Positions 1-6,476 of a DNA stretch of 8,230 bases are shown piece after piece; within the stretch, counting starts at the first letter, position 1; every line of letters starts with the position of its first letter. A program made the translations under genes and the position numbers. The notes beneath the pieces were generated by a model. It saw only the letters and a program-made list of their open reading frames with translations. It did no database searches and was not told where the DNA came from. This DNA is from Sabulitectum sp964571965 (GTDB lineage: Bacteria; Fermentibacterota; Fermentibacteria; Fermentibacterales; JCC-6), in the NCBI GenBank assembly GCA_964571965.1, contig CAZNFQ010000090.1, positions 1 through 8,230 of the forward strand. The letters are read 5' to 3'.

Positions 1-1310
1 AGCTCTGCCGCCTGAACTTCGTTACCTCCGCAATACTCCAGGGTCTTCTCGATGTGCTCTGTGATCAGGTCGCACAGTTTTGAAGGGGTGAAAGCCCCTG
101 CCGCTTCACCCGGCGTAATTCGTTCTCTTATGTACGGAGAAAGAGACTCCGGGGTTATTTCATTTCCGTCGGTCCCCACCACCGCACCCGCTATTATGTT
201 CTGCAGCTCCTGCACGTTGTCAGGGAAGGTATACTGCATGAGCAGTTCCATGAACTCGTCGCTGATGGTAACCTCCCCGGGTTCTCTCTTCAGTCTCTTA
301 AGCTCAACTATGAGGAAGTGTTCCGCAAGCAATGGAATATCCTCAGCCCTGTCCCTGATCGGAGGGATGTTGATGGAGTTTACCATGAGGTGGTAGAGCA
401 GGTCCCTGGAGAAGGTATCCCTGTACTTCTTGCTGGTGAGGTCCTGGGTGGAGGAAACGATTATTCTCAAGTCGCTCTCTCTGATCTCGGTTGAGTTGTC
501 TCTGTAGAACTCCGAGTTCTGAATCACCCTTTTCAGCCTTACCTGCACAGGCAGACTGAGGCATTCTATGTTGTCTATGAATAAAGTTCCGCCTGAGGCT
601 GCTTCTATGAACCCCTGCTTCTCATCATGCTTGCCGCCCCAGTCCCTGTCTCTGCCGAAAAGTTCAGAGGAGAAGTCTTCCTGGTTGTGTGATTTGGCGT
701 CAACTGCGATGAATGGACCTTTCTCCCTTGGGCTGGCCTTGTGTATCGCCCTTGCCAGGTGTTCCTTGCCTGTTCCCTGCTCTCCCCATATGAATACGCT
801 CAGGTCACCCCTGGCAATCCTCTCGGCGTGGTGAAAAAGCCTTATCATTTTCATGTTTTGCGTGGGCAGATGATCGAAGGCCTCTCTGTTGGAAAGCTCT
901 TCAGGTGACAGTGTTTCCGGCAGCTCATCTATCTTCTCGCTCATTGCTCCGTGTTCAATGGCGTTGTCGAGAACTTCGATGAGGTTTTCATCCTCCACCG
1001 GTTTTGTCAGGTAATCGAAGGCGCCTCTCTTCATGCTTCTGACGGCCAGGTCCACATCGTTCGCGCCGGTGAGAATTACAACAGGTACAGTTATGTTACT
1101 GCTTCTCATTATGTTGAGTATGTCCATGCCGCTAACGTTGGGCATGTCCAGATCCAGCATTATAACATCGAACTTTTCCTTTTTGACCCTTTCCTCCACC
1201 AGTCTGGAATCGTTGATCACCGTAGGTTCGAACCGCTCGGTCTGCATGAGGAAAACCATGAAATAGTTGGTTACGGCCACATCGTCATCCACGATAAGAA
1301 CCTTTTTCAT
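1..1310 (-). CDS. NtrC-type response regulator with degenerate AAA+ domain (3' end outside window)
   Basis: 436 residues are visible; the C-terminus is cut by the window edge. The receiver domain (about 1-120) is complete: acidic pocket D8-D10, phospho-acceptor D53 in LDLDMP, T81 and K103 in the TKP motif. A sigma-54-activator-type AAA+ domain follows (about 150-385) with Walker A GEQGTGKE at 176-183. The segment that normally carries GAFTGA reads GRDRDWGGKHDEKQGF (219 on). Walker B is LFIDNI, with N247 where the family has the catalytic Glu. The arginine-finger region is FSRDLLYHL (300-308) instead of FREDLYYRL, and sensor II is NVQEL (365-369) instead of NVREL. A Fis-type helix-turn-helix begins at about 418 (EKTLEYCGGNEVQAAE) and is cut. 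The ATG overlaps the kinase stop codon (ATGA), so the two are very probably co-translated. The family and the phosphorelay role are well supported. Inference: it may bind ATP but probably cannot hydrolyse it or remodel sigma-54 polymerase, so it may act as a plain DNA-binding regulator. Confidence 0.93.
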   Translation of the reverse strand, partial: MKKVLIVDDDVAVTNYFMVFLMQTERFEPTVINDSRLVEERVKKEKFDVIMLDLDMPNVSGMDILNIMRSSNITVPVVILTGANDVDLAVRSMKRGAFDYLTKPVEDENLIEVLDNAIEHGAMSEKIDELPETLSPEELSNREAFDHLPTQNMKMIRLFHHAERIARGDLSVFIWGEQGTGKEHLARAIHKASPREKGPFIAVDAKSHNQEDFSSELFGRDRDWGGKHDEKQGFIEAASGGTLFIDNIECLSLPVQVRLKRVIQNSEFYRDNSTEIRESDLRIIVSSTQDLTSKKYRDTFSRDLLYHLMVNSINIPPIRDRAEDIPLLAEHFLIVELKRLKREPGEVTISDEFMELLMQYTFPDNVQELQNIIAGAVVGTDGNEITPESLSPYIRERITPGEAAGAFTPSKLCDLITEHIEKTLEYCGGNEVQAAE

Positions 1311-3289
1311 GACTTGTCCTCCCTTCCGTTTGCGTTCACCGGTATCCGTATGGTGAACTTGGTGCCGACACCCTGTTTGCTGGATACTGAGATGTTTCCT
1401 CCGTGTTCTTCTATGATGCGGTAGGATATTGCAAGTCCCAGTCCGGTACCTCCCTTTGCCCTTTTCGTGGTAAAGAAGGGATCGAATATCTGTTTCTGGG
1501 TTTTCTCATCCATTCCCTTGCCGTTGTCTTCTATCTCTATGACAACCATGCCTTCTTCCATTGAAGAGCTTACCTTTATCAGGCCTTTCCTGTCGTCGGG
1601 GATTGCCTGGGCAGCGTTTACGATAAGGTTCACCATGACCTGTTCGATCTTCTGGGAATTTCCGGGGAAGGGTTCCACCTCTTCCGACAGATTCAGTTCT
1701 ATTTCGCCGTGCTTGTGCACCTCGTTCTGAACCAGCCTTTTCGTGGCCCCTATAAGGGTGTTTATGTCCACATTGTCAACCAGCAGCCCCTCGTCCTTCC
1801 TGGCAAATCCCCTGAGTCCCTCGACAATGCCCTTGATTCTTTCGGAGCCATGGGACATGTCTTCCACAAGGGTCATTATGTGCTCCCGGAAGAAGTCATA
1901 TTTAAGCCGGGCTATCTTAAGCTCGGGATGATCTTTGTAGTATTCGTCCACTATGGGAAGCATATCATCCAGGGCCTGCTTCATTATCTTGATGTTACCC
2001 CGGATGAACTGATTGGGATTGTTGATCTCATGGCCAATACCGCTTACCAGCTGTCCCAGGGAGGCCAGCTTGTCAGCCTGCTGTATCTGCTGTTCATAGG
2101 TTTTTTCAAGGGTAACGTCCCTGTAGAACTCAAGTATGCCCTCCACCTCTTCGTCCTTGTTGTAAACGGGAAGAGCGTGTACTTCCAGATACCGGTCGTC
2201 ATCACGGATGGTGATGGTAATAGGTGTTTTGTTGCGGATGATTTTTGAAAGCCTGCAGTCGGTGCAGGGTGTTTCCCGGTCGAAGCATGTTCTGAAGCAC
2301 TTCTCGCCGGGCTCTATATTTTCCCTGTTGCTCATCACAACATTATGGTTAAGATCTATCAGAACCACCTTGTCCGGTATGGCCTTGAACATGGTTTCAA
2401 GACGGCGGCTGCTCTCCTGCATGGTTTCATTCACCCTGCCCAGGTACGAATCCACGGTGCTGAGCCGCTGTTTCTGCTGCTCCAGTTCGCTTTCTCTTTC
2501 AGAGATTTCTTTTTCGAGCTGAACCAGTCTTGCGGCGTATTCCTCTTCCTCGCCCTGCTTCAAGGCAATTCTTTCCTTCAATTCCTTTCTCTCCAGGGCA
2601 AGGCTCAGCATTCTGCCTATTTCGTTAAGCATCTTCTGTTCTTCCGGAAGCAGTTCCCGCTCAGGGTTTATGTAGCCTACCCTGATCTCTCCCTTCTCCT
2701 CTCCGCTTATGAAGAGCTGCACGCTGATAAAGTCCTCTGCTTCGGGTTTCTGTCCGTACTCCGTACCCTGGTAGGATGAATAGACCGTTGCCTCGTCTGG
2801 ATATCTCATTCCCCGGGCCAGAAAAGGCGGAAGTTTTGTGAAGAAGTCGTGTATGGTCTCGGATACCTCTATCCACTCAGCAACTGAGTAAAGACAGGAG
2901 AGCTCCTTGACCCTTTCCTCCTTTTCCCAGTCGTCCATCTTTCTCAGGGAATCAGCCTGCATTCCGAATATCAGATACAAACCGCCTGTTACGCTTTTTG
3001 TGTACCCCACTTTCATGGGTATTGGAATGGAGCTGGTCAGGCCGGTTGAAAAAACCGCTACCACTCCCCGGCTGCCGCTTTTCACCCTTTTCATTGCTTT
3101 CCTGAAGGATTTGAGGGATTTCCCTTCAAGAAGTTTATCCAGATGAAGTCCCACAACGTCGCTTCCTGCGGGAGAGCAAACCTTTTTCATCAGTGGACTC
3201 ACGTAGTGGATTTTCTCGTTGTCATCGGCAACCAGAAGGAAATCAAAGGTGTTCTCGATCAGGGAATAGAGGTCCTCAAGAGATATCAT
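1307..3289 (-). CDS. Soluble PAS/GAF/PAS sensor histidine kinase
   Basis: 660 residues with no membrane segment or signal peptide, so it is probably a cytoplasmic sensor. Order: an N-terminal PAS-like domain (about 1-110), a GAF-like region (about 128-232, weak), a coiled coil rich in Glu/Lys/Gln (about 232-300), a second PAS (about 297-400), a HisKA domain with H-box GHEINNP and phospho-acceptor H420, and a C-terminal HATPase (about 545-652). The ATPase motifs are all present: N-box NLIVNAAQAI (N554, N558), G1 EDNGKGM (588-593), F-box FDPFFTTK and G2 GGTGLGLA (613-620). The second PAS carries four cysteines, C331, C335, C342 and C345, spaced C-x3-C-x6-C-x2-C; they could bind a metal or cluster or respond to redox, which is inference. 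The ATG is preceded by AAGGGGG (3294-3300) at a normal distance. It is the first gene of the pair; its TGA overlaps the start of the response regulator, its obvious phosphorylation partner. The signal is unknown. Confidence 0.96.
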   Translation of the reverse strand: MISLEDLYSLIENTFDFLLVADDNEKIHYVSPLMKKVCSPAGSDVVGLHLDKLLEGKSLKSFRKAMKRVKSGSRGVVAVFSTGLTSSIPIPMKVGYTKSVTGGLYLIFGMQADSLRKMDDWEKEERVKELSCLYSVAEWIEVSETIHDFFTKLPPFLARGMRYPDEATVYSSYQGTEYGQKPEAEDFISVQLFISGEEKGEIRVGYINPERELLPEEQKMLNEIGRMLSLALERKELKERIALKQGEEEEYAARLVQLEKEISERESELEQQKQRLSTVDSYLGRVNETMQESSRRLETMFKAIPDKVVLIDLNHNVVMSNRENIEPGEKCFRTCFDRETPCTDCRLSKIIRNKTPITITIRDDDRYLEVHALPVYNKDEEVEGILEFYRDVTLEKTYEQQIQQADKLASLGQLVSGIGHEINNPNQFIRGNIKIMKQALDDMLPIVDEYYKDHPELKIARLKYDFFREHIMTLVEDMSHGSERIKGIVEGLRGFARKDEGLLVDNVDINTLIGATKRLVQNEVHKHGEIELNLSEEVEPFPGNSQKIEQVMVNLIVNAAQAIPDDRKGLIKVSSSMEEGMVVIEIEDNGKGMDEKTQKQIFDPFFTTKRAKGGTGLGLAISYRIIEEHGGNISVSSKQGVGTKFTIRIPVNANGREDKS

Positions 3290-3334
3290 CGTGCCCCCTT
3301 AGGTGATCTGTGCCTGAAATGAATATGTTTTTCG

Positions 3335-3363
3335 TTAATGCAACAATCGAAGGCTTGAGTCAA
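3335..3363 (-). promoter_or_regulatory. Candidate sigma-70-type promoter for the kinase-regulator operon
   Basis: Read on the minus strand: TTGACT (-35, 3363-3358), a 17-bp spacer, then CATTAA (-10, 3340-3335). The -35 box is close to consensus and the -10 is poor. Transcription would start near 3328, giving a leader of about 40 nt before the kinase ATG. No sigma-54 (GG-N10-GC) element was seen here. Confidence 0.35.
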
Positions 3364-3391
3364 GAAGGATTTGCCGTTGAGGATCATCACT

Positions 3392-3419
3392 TTGACCGCG
3401 GGGACATAGGCCTTATAGA
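3392..3419 (+). promoter_or_regulatory. Sigma-70-type promoter for the lipoprotein/barrel operon
   Basis: TTGACC (3392-3397), a 16-bp spacer, then TATAGA (3414-3419). The predicted start near 3426 leaves a leader of roughly 20 nt that contains the AAAGGAGG ribosome site at 3434-3441, 6 nt from the ATG. The same TTGACC-N16-TATA architecture recurs at 6303-6330, which supports both calls. It lies back to back with the candidate kinase promoter, so one bound protein could affect both. Confidence 0.6.
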
Positions 3420-3447
3420 TTGAACATGGTTTTAAAGGAGGAATGTC

Positions 3448-3780
3448 ATGAAGCAATACTCAGTTGCTCTGGTTGCCGTATTCCTTGTTACGGCTGCCTG
3501 CATTGACTCCAGCTATCCCTTCGATGTGGTTGAAGGGCCCGTTCAGATAACTTACACGCTGGAGGCGGAAGGTACAGTGGATGTTACCGTTACTGACAGC
3601 TTCATGGGGCATGTTCGAACCCTCATAGACTCACAGTTCCAGGAAGCCGGAGGGCACACGGTGGAATGGGATTTAACCGATGACGAGGGCAACTACCCCG
3701 AAAACGGTCTCTACAATGCGGAGATATACCTGAATGGTGACAGGATCGACGTTCAGGTGCTGGAGGTGAACAGACAATGA
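3448..3780 (+). CDS. Small lipoprotein with a FlgD-type Ig-like domain
   Basis: 110 residues. Residues 1-17 form a hydrophobic signal segment after K2, ending VTAAC with C18 as the likely lipidated cysteine; the Thr at -3 is not ideal for a lipobox. Residues about 30-106 match the FlgD Ig-like / T9SS-C-terminal-like beta-sandwich: YTLEAEGTVDVTV, then VRTLID, a HTVEWD strand, and a DDEGN-x-PENGLYNAEI turn and strand, the equivalent of the W-D-G-x-D-x-x-G-x-x-x-x-x-G-x-Y signature. In this superfamily such domains are adhesion, scaffold or sorting modules; here the domain is almost the whole mature protein. The start is fixed by AAAGGAGG 6 nt upstream. The stop overlaps the ATG of the next gene (ATGA), so lipoprotein and barrel are probably made together. 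The exact role is unknown. Confidence 0.85.
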   Translation: MKQYSVALVAVFLVTAACIDSSYPFDVVEGPVQITYTLEAEGTVDVTVTDSFMGHVRTLIDSQFQEAGGHTVEWDLTDDEGNYPENGLYNAEIYLNGDRIDVQVLEVNRQ

Positions 3781-4460
3781 CTGCACTTACAGCAATACTA
3801 TCACTCATGGTTATTCAGGGGTCATCTTTCAGGGTGGGCTTCGCCTTCGACGGCAGCTGGCCTTCCATGGGAGAGGAAAAAGACTATGCAGATCTCCTTG
3901 CAGAAGGAGACCTTGATTACAACCTTGATGATATGTCCTGGACAGGGGGCATTGAAGCCCTGGGCGACGCATCGGAAAAACTTCGTCTACGGGGTGCGGT
4001 TACCGTGAGCAGATTCCACGGAACCTATGAAGAAAGCTTCGATCCGTTCAGCTACGTTGTGGCAGGTATTCTTACAGGAGGTATTCTTTTCCTGTTCGAT
4101 CCCGGCGGTGACGATGTGGTAGCGATGGAAGATGTGGCAACGAACATCGAACTGGCAGGATACTACAAGCTTACAGGTGGGCCAACCGTTTCTGTGGGAG
4201 GGGGACCATCCTATGTGATGGCAACCCGCAACATGGACACTCCCAACACCAGTACCTCCGAGTCGGCTTCCGGTATGGGTTTCAATCTGGGCATTCGCCT
4301 GGACGGCGAATCAGGGGGCTTCCTCTGGCTTCCCATCGTTTTTGGAGCAGAGGGTGGATACCGGTTCAGCAGTGTGAAATTCGACACGGATTATTCAGAT
4401 GACTTCACCGTTGATTTCTCGGGACCCTACGTGAGAATCGGGACGTACCTTAAATTCTAG
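3777..4460 (+). CDS. Predicted outer-membrane beta-barrel protein
   Basis: 227 residues. A short hydrophobic N-terminus (about 1-17, MTALTAILSLMVIQGSS) looks like a signal peptide, though it lacks the usual basic n-region. The remainder alternates polar and hydrophobic residues in strand-like stretches rich in Gly, Tyr and Phe (for example IELAGYYKL, PTVSVGGGPSYVMA, MGFNLGIRLDG, FGAEGGYRFSSVKF). It ends in PYVRIGTYLKF with terminal Phe, the classic C-terminal signature recognised by the BAM machinery. This fits a small 8- to 10-stranded barrel of the OmpW/OmpA-barrel type. A hydrophobic patch at 93-108 is unusual for such a barrel. The ATG overlaps the lipoprotein stop codon; GGAGG lies at 3762-3766, 10 nt upstream. 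Its 3' end overlaps the convergent glycosyltransferase gene by 11 bp. Family-level similarity is inferred from pattern rather than a known motif; the substrate is unknown. Confidence 0.75.
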   Translation: MTALTAILSLMVIQGSSFRVGFAFDGSWPSMGEEKDYADLLAEGDLDYNLDDMSWTGGIEALGDASEKLRLRGAVTVSRFHGTYEESFDPFSYVVAGILTGGILFLFDPGGDDVVAMEDVATNIELAGYYKLTGGPTVSVGGGPSYVMATRNMDTPNTSTSESASGMGFNLGIRLDGESGGFLWLPIVFGAEGGYRFSSVKFDTDYSDDFTVDFSGPYVRIGTYLKF

Positions 4461-6000
4461 TTGCGTGAAAGAGGGAAAACGGTCCTTCGCTGTGGGGAAG
4501 GGGCACATTCTCCAATGTGAAATATTTTTCAAGGCAGATCAAAAGATCCAGATCCGCCACCACATCACTTCCCCGCCCGATGATCTTTTCCGTATCTCCG
4601 AAGAGGGGTCCTCTGACTTTCGAGGGATCATTTGCCAGAAGAAGGAATTCATCTCCCCAGGTATTCACCAGAGAGTCGGTATTCTGCCTTAGATAGCCCA
4701 GAGCATCTATGGGTTTCAAATAGAAATACCATCCTGACGAGAAGCGTTCCTGGTGGGGATGGACCACTTCGATATCCGGGAATCCCTCATCTTCCAGATG
4801 ATACTGAATGCCCAGTAGAGAATGGGTTTCCAGAAGGGCAACAACTGGTATTCCCATCTGTTCTGAAGCTGAACCCGCTATGATCGCCGCTTCTCTGAAA
4901 TCCCTGTCGAATGTGCATCGTTGGGGCATTGTTGTTCTCGTAATGAATGGGATGCACATAAGAAGGGAAAGCGCAGGAATTGCTGCTCTCATGAATTTTC
5001 CTGTTCTGTCTTTGTTTGCCAGACCTGCGATGACCAGGGATGCCCAGCTGAAATATGCAACTGAAAAGTGCCGTGCCGTTGGTCGCACCAGGCTCAGAGG
5101 CAGGAAAACGAACAGAAGAAGAACGAATAATCCTTTTCCTGCGGTCTTTCTTCCCCTCCAGGCGGAAAATAACCACAGGGCGAAAAGCAGAATACCCCCT
5201 GCTGCCCATGGAGAAAGATCCCTTACGGAAAAGAGGTTGAACTGGAAAACGGCGTTACCGGAGGAAAATCTGAGAAGAGCTCCAGCCATGGAAAAAGGCA
5301 TTCCCTCTACTCTTTGAGCAGGTGTGGCAAGCTCCAGCAGTTCCAGAGAATCGCTCTCTCCGGCGTGGTTAAAACGCTGAACCTGCGTGGCAATATTCGA
5401 AGCCCATGGGATCATAAAAAGAATGCAGATCAATAGAAGAACTATCGATGCGGTCTTTCTTCTGCTGAAGAAAAGCACCACAGCGGCTGCTGCAACTCCG
5501 CACCACACAAAGTAGTGAACCCATACTCCCGCAACGCATACAGCAGCAAGGAGCACAAAGTTCTTTACGGAAAACTCTCCATTGATTTTCTGCAGCAAAA
5601 TAAATATGAGCATTCCCAGCAGCGCCATCAGACCGTACATTCTCAGTTCGGAAGCAAGATGCAGAAGAAACGGACTTGCAGCCAGCACCAGGTATCCGTT
5701 CTCCCGGAAATACCTGCAGCCGAAGAAAATGAGAAAGCCAACAGGAAGGAATGCAAAGACCCTCAGGGACAGCAGACTGCTTCCGAAAATGCGTATCCAC
5801 ACCCAGAGAAGAGCATGGTATCCCGGAACATGACTCTCCATGGAGATGTTCTTCAACATGGTACCGAAACCGCCACGGCAGAGTGTAACCGTAAGCGATT
5901 CATCACCTGTAAGGCTCTTCGGAGCAGATATGGAAGCAAGCAGACCCATTAAAAGAACAGGCAGAATACTTATGAGCAGCAGTCGGTATTTTTGTGTCAT
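4450..6000 (-). CDS. GT-C family membrane glycosyltransferase (PMT/ArnT/RgtA-like)
   Basis: 516 residues with about 8-10 membrane helices in the N-terminal two-thirds (first at 6-24) and a soluble C-terminal domain from about 360. The first outside loop carries TGDES (31-35), the Asp-Glu (D33, E34) pair used by GT-C enzymes, then ESHVPGYHALLW (55-66), the equivalent of the H-P-P-x-Y-x-x-L motif. Next comes SLLSLRVFAFLP (75-86) and SELRMYGLMALLG (117-129), like the family's R-x-Y-x-L helix. RPTARHFS (306-313) matches the conserved Arg region before the last helices. Such enzymes move a sugar from a polyprenyl-phosphate carrier to a lipid, glycan or protein on the periplasmic side. The ATG has no good ribosome site (GAAGGG ends 15 nt upstream). 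No sugar-pathway neighbour is visible, so the acceptor is unknown. The 3' end overlaps the convergent barrel gene. Confidence 0.87.
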   Translation of the reverse strand: MTQKYRLLLISILPVLLMGLLASISAPKSLTGDESLTVTLCRGGFGTMLKNISMESHVPGYHALLWVWIRIFGSSLLSLRVFAFLPVGFLIFFGCRYFRENGYLVLAASPFLLHLASELRMYGLMALLGMLIFILLQKINGEFSVKNFVLLAAVCVAGVWVHYFVWCGVAAAAVVLFFSRRKTASIVLLLICILFMIPWASNIATQVQRFNHAGESDSLELLELATPAQRVEGMPFSMAGALLRFSSGNAVFQFNLFSVRDLSPWAAGGILLFALWLFSAWRGRKTAGKGLFVLLLFVFLPLSLVRPTARHFSVAYFSWASLVIAGLANKDRTGKFMRAAIPALSLLMCIPFITRTTMPQRCTFDRDFREAAIIAGSASEQMGIPVVALLETHSLLGIQYHLEDEGFPDIEVVHPHQERFSSGWYFYLKPIDALGYLRQNTDSLVNTWGDEFLLLANDPSKVRGPLFGDTEKIIGRGSDVVADLDLLICLEKYFTLENVPLPHSEGPFSLFHATRI

Positions 6001-6178
6001 TATGTTTAAATGAAACCCTTCGAAACGGCCTGCAGATCGCTTGAAAAATCCTTCGATGTATTATCATCCGCCGGGAGATTCAGCGCAACCTTTTCGGACT
6101 GCGGCAGGACAATTAAGCTTTTTCCCATGAATGAATTATTTCTTCGATCAGGGCGCTGAAGAACAGGCAGACCTGCTT

Positions 6179-6200
6179 CCGCCGAGTGATTCACCGGCGG
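6179..6200. repeat. Strong GC-rich inverted repeat / hairpin
   Basis: Outer arms CCGCCG (6179-6184) and CGGCGG (6195-6200), inner arms GTG and CAC, one bulged A and a 3-nt loop. An alternative fold pairs CACCG (6192-6196) with CGGTG (6201-6205), followed by TTTATT, which could terminate plus-strand transcription. It lies about 180 bp upstream of the glycosyltransferase start, so it could instead be a leader structure or operator. The function is not determined. Confidence 0.5.
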
Positions 6201-6245
6201 CGGTGTTTATTCAGGGATATGGGTCAGGAGAGAATTTTACTTCAT

Positions 6246-6279
6246 CTATAATCATTCGTTTTAAGTAACAGCTATAATC
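6246..6279. repeat. Direct repeat of CTATAATC, 26 bp apart
   Basis: CTATAATC occurs at 6246-6253 and 6272-6279. Both copies contain TATAAT, but neither has a good -35 box at the right distance. They lie just upstream of the promoter at 6303. They could be regulator half-sites, AT-rich promoter-upstream DNA, or chance in an AT-rich stretch. Confidence 0.3.
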
Positions 6280-6302
6280 GCTATGAGTAAATATAAATAC
6301 TA

Positions 6303-6330
6303 TTGACCTTTTTCCTTTTCCGCGTATATA
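6303..6330 (+). promoter_or_regulatory. Sigma-70-type promoter of the lysine-rich small gene
   Basis: TTGACC (6303-6308), a 16-bp spacer, then TATATA (6325-6330). Start near 6337, giving a leader of about 28 nt. The -35 box and spacer length are identical to those of the promoter at 3392-3419. Confidence 0.6.
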
Positions 6331-6364
6331 CGAACCATCTACTCTTGCCGAAGGAGGTGGGAGA

Positions 6365-6469
6365 ATGGGCGACAAAAAGAAGAAAAAGGCCAAGCAGACC
6401 GAACCTGTACTGGAGAAGGATTCCAGCAAGGTAAGAAAACCGGTCAAAAAGGTTAAGAAGGCCAAATAG
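6365..6469 (+). CDS. Lysine-rich 34-residue protein of unknown function
   Basis: A 34-codon frame from ATG at 6365 to TAG at 6467. The start is very well supported: AAGGAGGT at 6351-6358 sits about 7 nt upstream and a good promoter lies at 6303-6330. The gene ends just before a perfect 9-bp terminator hairpin, so it is a complete single-gene transcription unit. The product begins MGDKKKKKAK and ends VKKVKKAK; it has 14 Lys and 1 Arg against 4 acidic residues, with no hydrophobic segment and no signal peptide. It would be disordered and strongly positive. I do not recognise the family. Lysine-rich tails of this kind bind nucleic acid or polyanions in histone-like and ribosomal proteins, so a nucleoid, RNA or ribosome role is possible, but that is inference from composition alone. 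Confidence 0.72.
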   Translation: MGDKKKKKAKQTEPVLEKDSSKVRKPVKKVKKAK

Positions 6470-6476
6470 AATGCAG

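Larger units (their letters stand above)
6001..6364. other. 364-bp intergenic region between divergent transcription units
   Basis: No well-supported gene is visible. Two weak frames cover the glycosyltransferase-proximal part: a minus-strand frame from a GTG at 6194 to TAA at 6006 (62 codons, or 40 from the ATG at 6128) and a plus-strand frame 6010-6159 (49 codons). Neither has a ribosome site. The region holds a strong hairpin (6179-6200), a CTATAATC direct repeat and, at its right end, the promoter and ribosome site of the lysine-rich protein. The stretch 6230-6300 is distinctly AT-rich, as expected for a regulatory region. Confidence 0.6.

Noticed and set aside
343..564. Minus-strand open frame of 73 codons
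   Set aside because: Out-of-frame shadow inside the response regulator's AAA+ domain.
951..1424. Plus-strand open frame of 157 codons
   Set aside because: Antisense to the receiver domain and kinase end, which have unmistakable motifs; its translation shows no family pattern.
1709..2779. Plus-strand open frames of 179 and 144 codons
   Set aside because: They are antisense to the kinase HisKA and PAS regions; a shadow effect of codon bias in the real gene, with no ribosome sites.
3290..3447. Sigma-54 promoter in the divergent region
   Set aside because: No GG-N10-GC element with the usual flanks; the GGCAC present lies next to the kinase ribosome site without a matching -12 element.
4787..5800. 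Several open frames of 60-170 codons on both strands
   Set aside because: All lie within the GT-C glycosyltransferase gene, whose membrane helices and motifs explain the stretch.
6010..6159. Plus-strand 49-codon frame starting MKPFETACRS
   Set aside because: No ribosome site, no promoter and no recognised motif; it competes with a minus-strand frame over the same DNA.
6365..6469. Lysine-rich protein as the small ribosomal protein bTHX
   Set aside because: Similar in size and charge, but bTHX is Arg/Gly/Tyr-rich with a conserved core not present here.
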